Origin: an uncultured Eubacteriales bacterium | Lineage (GTDB): Bacteria; Bacillota; Clostridia; Oscillospirales; CAG-272 | NCBI GenBank assembly: GCA_934432675.1 | Contig: CAKRYT010000006.1 | Coordinates: forward strand, 62,001-126,000 | Reading direction: 5' to 3' | DNA length: 64,000 bases | Shown: positions 17,188 to 25,175 of the stretch, one piece after another | Layout of the letters: each line of letters opens with the position of its first letter | Position numbering within the stretch: the stretch's first letter is position 1 | Program-made: the position numbers and the translations under genes | The notes under the pieces: generated by a model | What the model was told of the DNA's origin: nothing | Database searches by the model: none | What the model saw: only the letters and a program-made list of their open reading frames with translations

Positions 17188-18585
17188 ATGCGTGATCTGA
17201 CGCGCGGGAGACCGCTCGGGCTGATTGCGACGTTTGCCGTTTCTCTTCTGGCGGCAAACCTGATGTCGCAGATTTACAGCCTCGTGGACAGCATGATGGT
17301 CGGGCGGCTGGTGGCACCGGAGGGTATCGGTGCCATCGGCGCCACGGGGAACATCATCGGTGTTGCGAACTCGCTCGGCGGCGGGATCATCAGCGGTTTC
17401 GGCATCGCCCTCGGACGCTACTGGGGGGCGGGGCAGAAGGATAAACTGCGCCGCGTGATGGCGAATATCTGGTATCTCACGACCGCGATGTCCCTTTTGC
17501 TGATGGTTACGGTCGCGCTGACCCTGCGTCCGATGCTGCGCCTTACCCACGTGCCGGAGGAATTGCTCCCGATGGCACTTGACTATACGTACATCGTCGT
17601 TTACTCGATGCCGCTCTCCCTTTTCGGGGGCGTGTTGGGGACGGCGTTCCGGTCGCTCGGCGACAGCAAAACGCCGCTCCTGACCTCGCTCGTCGGCGGC
17701 GCGGCGAACGTCGGCTACAACTACCTCTTTATGCGCGTGATACCGCTCGGCATCGCCGGCGCGGCGGTCGGTACCGCCCTTTCCGCGGGGACCTCGCTGC
17801 TCCTTAATCTCTTCTTTTTCTTTCGGCGGCTACCGATGCTGCGGGTGCGTCGTGCAGACGCGCGCCCCCTGTTCGGCGAAATGGGGCGGCTCTTCCTCGT
17901 CGGGTTTCCCGTCGGGCTGCAAAACTCCATCACCAGCATCAGCAGCATTATTTTGCAGGACGCCATCAACCGGCAGGGGATGGCGGCGGTGACGGGGGTC
18001 GCCACCGGGAATAAGATCGTGGGTATGATCTGGGTCATGATCGCCACGATCGAAACGACGCTGATCTTTTTCGCCGCGCAGAATCGCGGTGCGTTGGAGG
18101 TCGGGCGGATCCGGCAGGGGATGCGCGAGACCGCTTTTGCAACGCTCGCAATGATGGCGGTCATCACGCTGGCGGTCGATCTGTCGGGGGAGCGGCTGTT
18201 CGTGCCCTTTGTCGGGCATGACGAAGTGCTCCTCTCCATCGCCGCCGACATGGTGCGTACGCAACTGTGGTTTTTCCCGTTCATGGTGATGCTCTCCATG
18301 CTGCGCGGCACGGTGCAGGGGATGGGGTACACCGCCCCTGCCGCCATCTGCGGGGTCATGGAACTGACGGCGCGTTTCGTCGTCTCCCGTGCGGCAAAGA
18401 CACTCCGGGCGCTCTATTTTGCGGGACCTGCCGCATGGGTGCTGACCACGCTGTTCCTCGCGGTGCTCTATCCGTTTCTTCTGCGCCGCCTGAACAAACG
18501 GGTGGAGAATGAGAAGGTATTGCGGGCACTCTCGCTCGGTGCCCCCGCCGCGGCGGAGGCGGTACGGGAAGAAAGCCGCGTGTAG
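17188..18585 (+). CDS. MATE-family efflux protein (divergent from the AraC regulator)
   Basis: 465-residue, about 12-helix MATE transporter starting MRDLTRGRPLGLIATFAVSL. Family features are the SLVDSMMVGR segment after helix 1 and GTAFRSLGDSKTPL. It differs clearly from the MATE gene at 14600, so the two are not recent duplicates. AAAGGAGGG precedes the ATG. A TATACT box is present at 17148-17153, but the nearby TTGACA is only 10 bp away, so the promoter is not a standard sigmaA one or needs the activator. Substrate unknown. Confidence 0.9.
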   Translation: MRDLTRGRPLGLIATFAVSLLAANLMSQIYSLVDSMMVGRLVAPEGIGAIGATGNIIGVANSLGGGIISGFGIALGRYWGAGQKDKLRRVMANIWYLTTAMSLLLMVTVALTLRPMLRLTHVPEELLPMALDYTYIVVYSMPLSLFGGVLGTAFRSLGDSKTPLLTSLVGGAANVGYNYLFMRVIPLGIAGAAVGTALSAGTSLLLNLFFFFRRLPMLRVRRADARPLFGEMGRLFLVGFPVGLQNSITSISSIILQDAINRQGMAAVTGVATGNKIVGMIWVMIATIETTLIFFAAQNRGALEVGRIRQGMRETAFATLAMMAVITLAVDLSGERLFVPFVGHDEVLLSIAADMVRTQLWFFPFMVMLSMLRGTVQGMGYTAPAAICGVMELTARFVVSRAAKTLRALYFAGPAAWVLTTLFLAVLYPFLLRRLNKRVENEKVLRALSLGAPAAAEAVREESRV

Positions 18586-18594
18586 TAATACAGC

Positions 18595-18625
18595 AAAGAG
18601 GAGCCGAAAAACACGGCTCCTCTTT
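18595..18625. terminator. Bidirectional terminator
   Basis: A 12-bp stem (18595-18606 with 18614-18625) around a 7-base loop, with A-run and T-run flanks, separates the convergent MATE and TIR genes. The stem sequence AAAGAGGAGCCG is nearly the same as in the terminator at 27378-27409. Confidence 0.85.
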
Positions 18626-18628
18626 GTG

Positions 18629-19975
18629 TTATGCCTTCTGTGCGACGTAGACGAAATCGACTTCCTGGTACCAGAAGGACTCGTCGCCGAACAGGTCTTC
18701 GAGTTTTTTCAGCGCGTATTCCATCCACCGCACCTCGTTGGTCAGCGTCAGACTGTCCGGGTCCTTCGCGAGCAGGTTTTGCACGTAATTGATACGGTAA
18801 GCAAAACGCTCGTCAAAAATGTCCATCCGCTCGTCGAAGTCCTTTCCGGTCAGATCCTTGACGTAAGGAAAAGCCTTGATCTGTTTATAGCCGGAGGAGT
18901 AGAGCTGGCGATAGAGTTTGCGCCCGTTGTGGCGGTCGGAGACGCCGGGTGTTGACAGGTGCTTGTCAATGATTTTCCGGACGAGCCCGTCGTCTCCGTA
19001 GGAGATCACGCTCCCGTCGTCCGACCCGCGCAGGATGATAAACCCGCCGCGGCGCAGGAACTTCCGCATCCGACGGAGCGCGCCGACGGGATCTTTCAGG
19101 TGATGGATGACGAGGGAGGAGAAGATGATGTCGAAGGCGGGGATGCCCGCCGCCGCCATGAGTGTCTCCATCCGCTCTTCAAAGTCGGGTGCCTCCATGT
19201 CCGCCGTTTCAAAGGTGAAGTAGGGCTCGCGATTGCCCGCCTTCGCTTTTTCGATGCAGGCGGCACTGCGGTCGATGCCGAGCAGGCGGATCTCCTTATC
19301 CGTCCTGCCGCCGAAACGGTCAAAGGTCACGTAGCCGTAGGCACAGCCCGCATCGAGCACGTGGACGGTATGTTCCGTGATGTGGGAGAGCGCGTATTCG
19401 ATAGCAGGCATATCGGCGGGGCGTGTGTTTGCCGCCTGTACGCGGAGCCGCCTCAATTCCCGATGTGCGGAGGGGTCGTAGGAGGAGTCACGGACATCCG
19501 GGCCCTGCTTTTTGGCGGCGGTTTGTCCCGCTTTTTTGCCGAGTGCCGAGACGACGAAAGCCGCGACCTCGTCCGGGGGCGTCGTTTCCGGGGCAAAGGA
19601 TTCGAAATTGCGGAGTGCCATCGGACGATCGGCGCGCGCGATGTTTTGTGAGAGGTAAGGGACGATGATGCCGTTCGGTTTATCTCCCGAGAGGATCTCC
19701 TCGTGAAAACTGCTCCATTCGTACTTGACCCAGGTGGAGGTCAGGTGTTCAAGGGAGGAGCCGATGACGATCATGACGCGCGCCTCAACGAGCGCATGCT
19801 CAATGGCATCCTTGTAGGCGGCCTCGCCGAATTCAAACAGGGTCACGTTGCTGAAAAAGACGTTGACCCCGGCGTCTTTGAGTCGCGCGTACAGTGCCTC
19901 GGCGAGTTGACTGTCCGTCGTGCGCTGACCGGTGCTGTCATTGTTTTTGAAAGAAATAAACGCCTCGTATGCCAT
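18629..19975 (-). CDS. TIR domain fused to a SAM-dependent methyltransferase
   Basis: 448-residue cytoplasmic protein with two domains. Residues 1-145 form a bacterial TIR domain: YEAFISFKNND, DAGVNVFFSN (35-43), VMIVIGSSLEHL, then STWVKYEW with Glu86 at the position of the TIR NADase glutamate. Residues about 195-320 form a class I methyltransferase: motif I VHVLDAGCAYGYV (205-216), acidic GIDRS after strand 2, and FSSLVIHHLKDP with RRGGFIILRG. The remaining ~125 residues are unassigned. The start ATG (19973-19975) lies 38 bp after a consensus -10; a far longer open frame upstream overlaps the ATPase and is not real. It is a single-gene unit between terminators. Function unknown; defence or NAD-signalling is an inference from the TIR domain. 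Confidence 0.85.
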   Translation of the reverse strand: MAYEAFISFKNNDSTGQRTTDSQLAEALYARLKDAGVNVFFSNVTLFEFGEAAYKDAIEHALVEARVMIVIGSSLEHLTSTWVKYEWSSFHEEILSGDKPNGIIVPYLSQNIARADRPMALRNFESFAPETTPPDEVAAFVVSALGKKAGQTAAKKQGPDVRDSSYDPSAHRELRRLRVQAANTRPADMPAIEYALSHITEHTVHVLDAGCAYGYVTFDRFGGRTDKEIRLLGIDRSAACIEKAKAGNREPYFTFETADMEAPDFEERMETLMAAAGIPAFDIIFSSLVIHHLKDPVGALRRMRKFLRRGGFIILRGSDDGSVISYGDDGLVRKIIDKHLSTPGVSDRHNGRKLYRQLYSSGYKQIKAFPYVKDLTGKDFDERMDIFDERFAYRINYVQNLLAKDPDSLTLTNEVRWMEYALKKLEDLFGDESFWYQEVDFVYVAQKA

Positions 19976-20012
19976 GGCGGTGACCTCTCCTTCCGCGTTT
20001 TTTACACAATGA

Positions 20013-20041
20013 ATTATACTCGCGTGACCGGGGCGTGTCAA
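20013..20041 (-). promoter_or_regulatory. Consensus promoter of the TIR-methyltransferase gene
   Basis: On the minus strand a perfect TTGACA (20036-20041) and a perfect TATAAT (20013-20018) are 17 bp apart, so strong constitutive transcription is predicted unless a repressor acts. Confidence 0.85.
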
Positions 20042-20073
20042 TCGCAGGCATGACATTTCCGCGCATTTGCCCA

Positions 20074-20102
20074 TTGACAAGCGGGAGACGGTATGATAAA
20101 AT
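20074..20102 (+). promoter_or_regulatory. Promoter of the riboswitch-ATPase transcript
   Basis: TTGACA (20074-20079), 17 bp, TAAAAT (20097-20102). It is divergent from the TIR gene promoter, with the two -35 boxes about 32 bp apart. Confidence 0.8.
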
Positions 20103-20110
20103 AAGCCTAT

Positions 20111-20236
20111 CCATAGGGGAGTAATTGACGCGCTCCGGCGCGTAACAGTTTCAACAACACGGGCACTTCGGGTGCTTGGGACTGTTTTAAACGATGAGAC
20201 TTGTGGTACAGCCCGGGCTGTGCCGCAATGACGAGA
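20111..20236 (+). ncRNA. Probable yybP-ykoY (manganese) riboswitch aptamer
   Basis: The leader begins with ATAGGGGAGTA (20113-20123), the conserved 5' loop of this class. It then forms a small ACGCGC/GCGCGT hairpin, a long middle stem, and the second conserved piece GATGAGACTTGTGG near 20203-20216, pairing onward to CCGCA at 20223. Such riboswitches bind Mn2+ and often precede P-type cation ATPases and Mn exporters. The class call is from memory of the consensus; a covariance-model search was not run. Confidence 0.75.
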
Positions 20237-20237
20237 G

Positions 20238-20262
20238 GTCAGGCACGGTGCCTGACTTTTTT
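20238..20262 (+). terminator. Riboswitch expression-platform terminator
   Basis: GTCAGGCAC (20238-20246) pairs with GTGCCTGAC (20248-20256), followed by six T. It lies between the aptamer and the ATPase start, as expected for control by premature termination. Confidence 0.8.
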
Positions 20263-20300
20263 GTTGTATCACGCACGGTGCGTAAGAACAGGAGGACGGT

Positions 20301-23003
20301 ATGAAACCGTATTGGAACAGGACCGGGGACGAGACGCTCACGGCACTCGGATCCGGCACCGAGGGGCTCTCCTCGGAGGAGGCGGCGTCCCGCCTCGAAA
20401 AAAACGGGAAAAACAAACTCGCGGAGGGAAAAAAGACGCCGCTCTGGCGTAAGTTCCTGGGGCAGCTCGCCGACCCTATGATCATTATCCTGATCTGTGC
20501 GGCGGCGATTTCCGCCGTCATTGCGGTGGTGGAGTCGCGCGGGCACGCCACGGTGGGCGACTTCGCCGACGTGATCATCATTATGGTGGTCGTGCTCATC
20601 AACGCCACGCTCGGGGTCTTGCAGGAGTCCAAGGCGGAGGCGGCGATCGAGGCACTGAAACAGATGACCGCCGCGACGACCAAGGTCATCCGCGACGGAA
20701 AGCAGATACAGGTGAAGAGCGAGGATCTGGTGGTCGGTGACGTGATCGTGCTGGAAGCCGGAGATGCCGTCCCTGCCGACGCGCGCATTCTCACCTCGGC
20801 GAGCCTGAAATGCGAAGAGTCCGCCATGACGGGCGAGTCTGTGCCCGTCGAGAAGAACGCGGATGCCATTGAGGGCGACGAGGGGCAGACCGTTCCGCTC
20901 GGGGACCGTCATAACATGGTGTTTATGGGCAGTACCGCCGTGTACGGCAGGGCGACCGCCGTCATTACCTCGGTCGGGATGGATTCCGAGATGGGTAAGA
21001 TCGCCGGTGCACTCGCCGCCGCCGGGGACGAGAAAACGCCGCTCCAAATCAAACTGGCGCAGCTTTCCAAGGTCCTGACCTATATCGTGCTTGCCATCTG
21101 CGGCGTCATCTTCGCCGTGAGCCTGTTCCGCGTGGATGAATTCACGTTCGTGAACATCCTCTCCGGTTGCTTTATCCCCGCCGTCAGCCTGGCGGTCGCC
21201 GCGATCCCCGAGGGGCTCGCCGCCGTCGTGACCATCGAACTCTCCATCGGTGTGACGCGTATGTCGAAACAGGGGGCCGTCATCCGTAAGTTGTCCGCCG
21301 TCGAGACGCTCGGCTGTACGCAGATCATCTGCTCGGATAAGACCGGTACGCTGACGCAGAACAAGATGACCGTCGTGGACTATCGCGGTGCCGATGAGCA
21401 GACGCTCGCCCGCGCCATGGCACTCTGCTCGGACTCCAAAATCGATGAGAACGGCGAGGTGGTCGGTGAGCCGACCGAAAACGCGCTCGTTGCCTACGCG
21501 CAGAAACTCGGGCTGCCCAAATCCGCGATGGAGGCGGAGACGCCCCGCGTCGGTGAGGTGCCGTTCGATTCCGGGCGCAAGATGATGACCACCCTCCATA
21601 CGGCAAGGGACGGCATCGTCCAGTACACCAAGGGTGCGCCGGATATGCTCCTCTCCCGTTGCACCGCCTACCTGGCGGAGGACGGCACGGCAGTGCCGCT
21701 CACGGAGGAAAAGCGTGCGGAGATCCTTCGCTGGAACAAGGAGATGGCGGACCGTGCTCTGCGCGTGCTTGCCGCCGCCGGGCGCACCTTCTCCGCGATG
21801 CCTGAGGAATTGTCGGACGAGGCACTTGAATGCGACCTGACCTTTATCGGTCTCGTCGGCATGATCGATCCCGTGCGCCCCGAGGTCAAGGCGGCGATTG
21901 AAGAATGCCGCACCGCGGGCATCCGCCCCATCATGATCACGGGCGACCACAAGGACACCGCCGTGGCGATCGCGAAAGAACTCGGCATCATTACGGATGC
22001 CTCCGAGGCGATCACCGGTGCCGAGCTCGACAAAATTTCGGACGAAGACTTTGCCACGCGCGTGACGGAATATTCCGTTTACGCCCGTGTGCAGCCGGAG
22101 CACAAGAGCCGTATCGTCAAGGCGTGGCGCGCCCTCGGCAAGGTCACTGCCATGACGGGTGACGGCGTCAACGATGCCCCGTCCATCAAGGCGGCGGACA
22201 TCGGCGTCGGTATGGGTATCACGGGGACGGACGTGACCAAGAACGTCGCGGATATGATCCTGTCGGACGACAATTTCGCCACCATCGTCAACGCGGCGGA
22301 AGAGGGCAGACGGATCTATGATAACATTCGCCGCGCCATCCGTTTCCTGCTCTCCTCCAACATGGCGGAGGTCATCGCGGTGTTCGTGGCGACGCTTATC
22401 GGTTTCACCATTCTGAAACCGACTCACCTGCTCTGGATTAACCTTATCACCGACTGTTTCCCGGCACTCGCGCTCGGGATGGAGGCGGCGGAGCGTAATA
22501 TCATGCACCGCCCCCCGCGGGATAAGAAAGAGGGCATTTTCGCTGGCGGTCTCGGTACCGACGTCGCCTATCAGGGCATCCTCATCGGTGCCGTCACGGT
22601 CGGTGCCTACTTCGTCGGCCACTGGCTGGAACTCGTGCTCCACGGGGACCCGGCGACCTTCTGGGCAACTTTCCGGAATTCGCAGGACGGCATGACCATG
22701 GCATTCCTCACCATGTCGATGGCGGAGATCTTCCACGCCTACAATATGCGCTCTGACCGCGGCAGCATCTTCACGCTCAAAGGGCATAACAAGTGGCTCT
22801 TCGGCGCGATGCTCTTCTCGTTCGCGGCGACCGCACTCGTCATCTATGTGAAACCGCTTGCCCGTCTCTTCGGTTTCACGTCGATCAGTTTCGTCGAGTA
22901 CGCCGCCTCGATCGGCATGGCACTGCTCGTGATCCCCGTCGTCGAGATCGTGAAACTCATCCAGCGCAAATACGCGGCGCGCCGTGGTATGACGATTGCC
23001 TGA
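20301..23003 (+). CDS. P-type (type II) cation-transporting ATPase, Ca2+/Mn2+ type
   Basis: 900-residue membrane pump. Features in order: N-terminal cation ATPase domain, TM pairs, actuator TGES (177-180), the ion-site helix AVAAIPEGLAAV, phosphorylated Asp346 in SDKTGTLTQN, nucleotide domain, hinge MTGDGVNDAP, and six C-terminal helices. The PEGL motif and overall plan match bacterial SERCA-like Ca2+ ATPases; the Mn2+-type riboswitch upstream suggests it exports or is induced by Mn2+. AGGAGG lies 5-6 bp before the ATG. The final residues (KYAARRGMTIA) end just before a terminator. Confidence 0.9.
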   Translation: MKPYWNRTGDETLTALGSGTEGLSSEEAASRLEKNGKNKLAEGKKTPLWRKFLGQLADPMIIILICAAAISAVIAVVESRGHATVGDFADVIIIMVVVLINATLGVLQESKAEAAIEALKQMTAATTKVIRDGKQIQVKSEDLVVGDVIVLEAGDAVPADARILTSASLKCEESAMTGESVPVEKNADAIEGDEGQTVPLGDRHNMVFMGSTAVYGRATAVITSVGMDSEMGKIAGALAAAGDEKTPLQIKLAQLSKVLTYIVLAICGVIFAVSLFRVDEFTFVNILSGCFIPAVSLAVAAIPEGLAAVVTIELSIGVTRMSKQGAVIRKLSAVETLGCTQIICSDKTGTLTQNKMTVVDYRGADEQTLARAMALCSDSKIDENGEVVGEPTENALVAYAQKLGLPKSAMEAETPRVGEVPFDSGRKMMTTLHTARDGIVQYTKGAPDMLLSRCTAYLAEDGTAVPLTEEKRAEILRWNKEMADRALRVLAAAGRTFSAMPEELSDEALECDLTFIGLVGMIDPVRPEVKAAIEECRTAGIRPIMITGDHKDTAVAIAKELGIITDASEAITGAELDKISDEDFATRVTEYSVYARVQPEHKSRIVKAWRALGKVTAMTGDGVNDAPSIKAADIGVGMGITGTDVTKNVADMILSDDNFATIVNAAEEGRRIYDNIRRAIRFLLSSNMAEVIAVFVATLIGFTILKPTHLLWINLITDCFPALALGMEAAERNIMHRPPRDKKEGIFAGGLGTDVAYQGILIGAVTVGAYFVGHWLELVLHGDPATFWATFRNSQDGMTMAFLTMSMAEIFHAYNMRSDRGSIFTLKGHNKWLFGAMLFSFAATALVIYVKPLARLFGFTSISFVEYAASIGMALLVIPVVEIVKLIQRKYAARRGMTIA

Positions 23004-23020
23004 CGCCCGCAAGCAGAATA

Positions 23021-23056
23021 AAAACCGGCACGACCCGTCAGGGCCGTGCCGGTTTT
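23021..23056 (+). terminator. Terminator after the cation ATPase
   Basis: 12-base arms 23021-23032 and 23045-23056 (AAAACCGGCACG type) around a 12-base loop, ending in a T-run. Confidence 0.85.
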
Positions 23057-23071
23057 TTCGGCTCCGCGCCG

Positions 23072-24247
23072 TTATTTCCGTCTGTCCTCTATCATTTTGG
23101 CGATGCGTTCGAGCGCACGGTCGATATGGCGTACCGAGTAGGCGTACGACACGCGGACGAATCCCTCGCCGCATTTGCCGAAGGCGGTGCCGGGGACGAC
23201 CGCCACCCCGTAGTCGTAGAGCAGTTTTTCGCAGAATTCTTCGCTCGTCATGCCGAAACCGGCGATGTTCGGGAATACGTAGAAGGCACCCTTCGGCTCA
23301 AAGCAGGGAATGCCCAGGTCGCGCAGTTTGTGTACGAGGTATTTACGGCGGCGGTCGTATTCCGCAACCATTTCTTCGACGTCCTCGTCACCGTTCTGCA
23401 TGGCTTCGACGGCACCGAACTGCGCCGTCGTCGGCGCGCACATGATGCCGTACTGGTGAATTTTGAAGATTTCGCGGATCATGGCAAGGGGGGCTGCCAG
23501 GTAACCCAGACGCCACCCCGTCATGGCATAGGCTTTGGAGAATCCGCTGACGAGGAGCGTGCGTTCCCGCATACCGGGCAGGGAGGCGATAGAGACGTGG
23601 CGGGCACCGTAGGTCAGTTCGGCATAAATCTCGTCGGAAAGGATGAGCGCGTCCGTCTCACGCAGTACCGCCGCCAGCCCTTCGAGATCCTCCCGCGTGA
23701 GGATGGCACCCGTCGGGTTGTTCGGGAAGGGGAGAATCACGAGTTTCGTCTTCGGGGTCAACGCCGAACGGAGTGCCTCCGGCGTGAGTTTGAACGCATC
23801 CGCCTCCCGGGTTGCCACCTCGACGGGGATTCCTCCGGCGAGCGTGACGAGCGGCGCATAGCACACGAAAGAGGGTGTTGGAATGATGACCTCATCGCCC
23901 GGGTCGATGACACCGCGCACGGCGAGGTCGATGGCCTCGGAGCCGCCGACGGTGACGAGCAGTTCCGTCTCCGGGTCGTAGGAAAGGGTAAAACGTCGCG
24001 AGAGGTAGCGGGCAATCTCCTCCCGCAGGCGCGGGAGCCCCGCATTGGAGGTATAATAGGTCTTGCCGGCTTCCAGACTTTCGATGGCGGCGGCGCGGAT
24101 ATGCCACGGCGTCACGAAATCCGGCTGCCCGACCGTGAGGGAGACGACGTCCTTCATATCCCCGAGCAGGTCGAAAAACTTACGGATACCCGACGGCTGT
24201 ATTTCCCGTGCACGGTGCGACATCCGCTCTGAAAAATCGCGTGTCAC
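23072..24247 (-). CDS. PLP-dependent aminotransferase, class I/II (AspC/PatA-like)
   Basis: 391-residue fold-type I aminotransferase. PLP contacts are visible: GGSEAIDLAV, the NNPTG loop (about 176-180), DEIYAEL, and Schiff-base Lys238 in SGFSKAYAMTGWRLGY, plus the C-terminal arginine region (GFVRVSYA). It starts at GTG, which overlaps the TGA of the Lrp-type regulator (GTGA), so the two are co-translated. The amino donor is unknown; aromatic or aspartate/alanine types are possible. Confidence 0.9.
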   Translation of the reverse strand: MTRDFSERMSHRAREIQPSGIRKFFDLLGDMKDVVSLTVGQPDFVTPWHIRAAAIESLEAGKTYYTSNAGLPRLREEIARYLSRRFTLSYDPETELLVTVGGSEAIDLAVRGVIDPGDEVIIPTPSFVCYAPLVTLAGGIPVEVATREADAFKLTPEALRSALTPKTKLVILPFPNNPTGAILTREDLEGLAAVLRETDALILSDEIYAELTYGARHVSIASLPGMRERTLLVSGFSKAYAMTGWRLGYLAAPLAMIREIFKIHQYGIMCAPTTAQFGAVEAMQNGDEDVEEMVAEYDRRRKYLVHKLRDLGIPCFEPKGAFYVFPNIAGFGMTSEEFCEKLLYDYGVAVVPGTAFGKCGEGFVRVSYAYSVRHIDRALERIAKMIEDRRK

Positions 24248-24723
24248 AGACAGTTCCCCCGTTCGTCAATCACGGCGGGGCCGTACACGACACCTTTATC
24301 CTTGTATTTCCGCAGGACGAAATGGGTCGCCGTCGACAGGACGTCTTCCAGCGGTGCGAGTTTGCGCGCGACGAAATAGGCGACCTCCTTCATGGTGCGC
24401 CCCTCAATGAGGACGGCGAGGTCAAACCCGCCGGACATGAGGTACAGGCTCTGCACCTCGGGGAAGTTGTAGATCTTCTCTGCGACACGGTCAAAGCCGC
24501 GGTCCTTTTGCGGAGTAATCTTGATTTCGATGAGTGCGCTGACGTACTCACGGTCGGTTTTGTCCCAGTCCACGAGTGCCTTGTATCCGAGAATGACGCC
24601 GTCGCGTTCGTAGGCTTCGATCTGTTCTTTGACGTCACCGACTTCTTTTCCGCACATGAGTGCGAGCTGCTCTGCCGTTAGGCGTCCGTCCTGTTCAAGC
24701 AATTTGAGTATGGAACGATCCAT
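24244..24723 (-). CDS. Lrp/AsnC-family transcriptional regulator
   Basis: 159-residue regulator: an N-terminal winged helix-turn-helix (DRSILKLLEQDGRLTAEQLA) and a C-terminal RAM/ligand-binding domain with VQSLYLMSGGFDLAVLIEG, the usual amino-acid-sensing core. It is the first gene of a two-gene operon with the aminotransferase, so it probably senses an amino acid that the enzyme converts. The start lies 30 bp downstream of a -10 box and has GGGAGGGCC upstream. Confidence 0.9.
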   Translation of the reverse strand: MDRSILKLLEQDGRLTAEQLALMCGKEVGDVKEQIEAYERDGVILGYKALVDWDKTDREYVSALIEIKITPQKDRGFDRVAEKIYNFPEVQSLYLMSGGFDLAVLIEGRTMKEVAYFVARKLAPLEDVLSTATHFVLRKYKDKGVVYGPAVIDERGNCL

Positions 24724-24753
24724 AGCGAAGGCCCTCCCGAGTATATTTTAGAT

Positions 24754-24782
24754 ATCATAGCATGATTTTTCCCGCTCGGCAA
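24754..24782 (-). promoter_or_regulatory. Promoter of lrp-type regulator and aminotransferase
   Basis: On the minus strand TTGCCG (24777-24782), 17 bp, TATGAT (24754-24759). Confidence 0.65.
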
Positions 24783-24833
24783 CCCTTTTTCGGGGAAAAC
24801 TGCAAGAAAATGCGGGAAAAGTCGTTTGTCCCC

Positions 24834-24862
24834 TTGCCAAGCGGCAGGAAATCCGCTACAAT
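24834..24862 (+). promoter_or_regulatory. Promoter of the ACT-UPF0210 operon
   Basis: TTGCCA (24834-24839), 17 bp, TACAAT (24857-24862), 34 bp upstream of the ACT gene. Confidence 0.75.
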
Positions 24863-24896
24863 AAATCATATGATTTTTAAGACGGGGGACTTAATG

Positions 24897-25166
24897 ATGA
24901 AAGCAGTCATTACCGTAACCGGGCGCGACAGCGAGGGGATCATCGCCGCCGTATCCGCCTATTGTGCGGAGCACCATGCGAATATCCTCGACATTTCGCA
25001 GAGCGTGCTCTCGGAATTTTTTGCCATGATTATGCTCGTCGATATTGCGCGGGTGTCCATGCCCTTCGCCGCGTTTGCGGACGGGCTCACGACACTCGGG
25101 CAGGCGCGCGGGCTCGATATCCGCGCCATGCATGAAGACATCTTCAATACCATGCATCACGTTTGA
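24897..25166 (+). CDS. ACT domain protein, UPF0237 family
   Basis: 89-residue single ACT domain (beta-alpha-beta-beta-alpha-beta), beginning KAVITVTGRDSEGIIAAVSA. ACT domains bind amino acids or other small ligands. The start is one of two adjacent ATGs (24894, 24897); GGGGG at 24884-24888 favours the second. It is followed after 9 bp by a UPF0210 protein, the standard genomic partner in Gram-positives and archaea. The role is not known. Confidence 0.9.
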   Translation: MKAVITVTGRDSEGIIAAVSAYCAEHHANILDISQSVLSEFFAMIMLVDIARVSMPFAAFADGLTTLGQARGLDIRAMHEDIFNTMHHV

Positions 25167-25175
25167 GGTCGGATT

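Noticed and set aside
19976..20869. N-terminal extension of the TIR-methyltransferase frame to 746 residues
   Set aside because: It crosses the perfect promoter at 20013-20041, the riboswitch and the ATPase start, and has no domain content.
20187..23174. 995-residue open frame on the minus strand opposite the cation ATPase
   Set aside because: His/Arg/Asp-rich with no family motifs; it mirrors a clear P-type ATPase and arises from high GC content.
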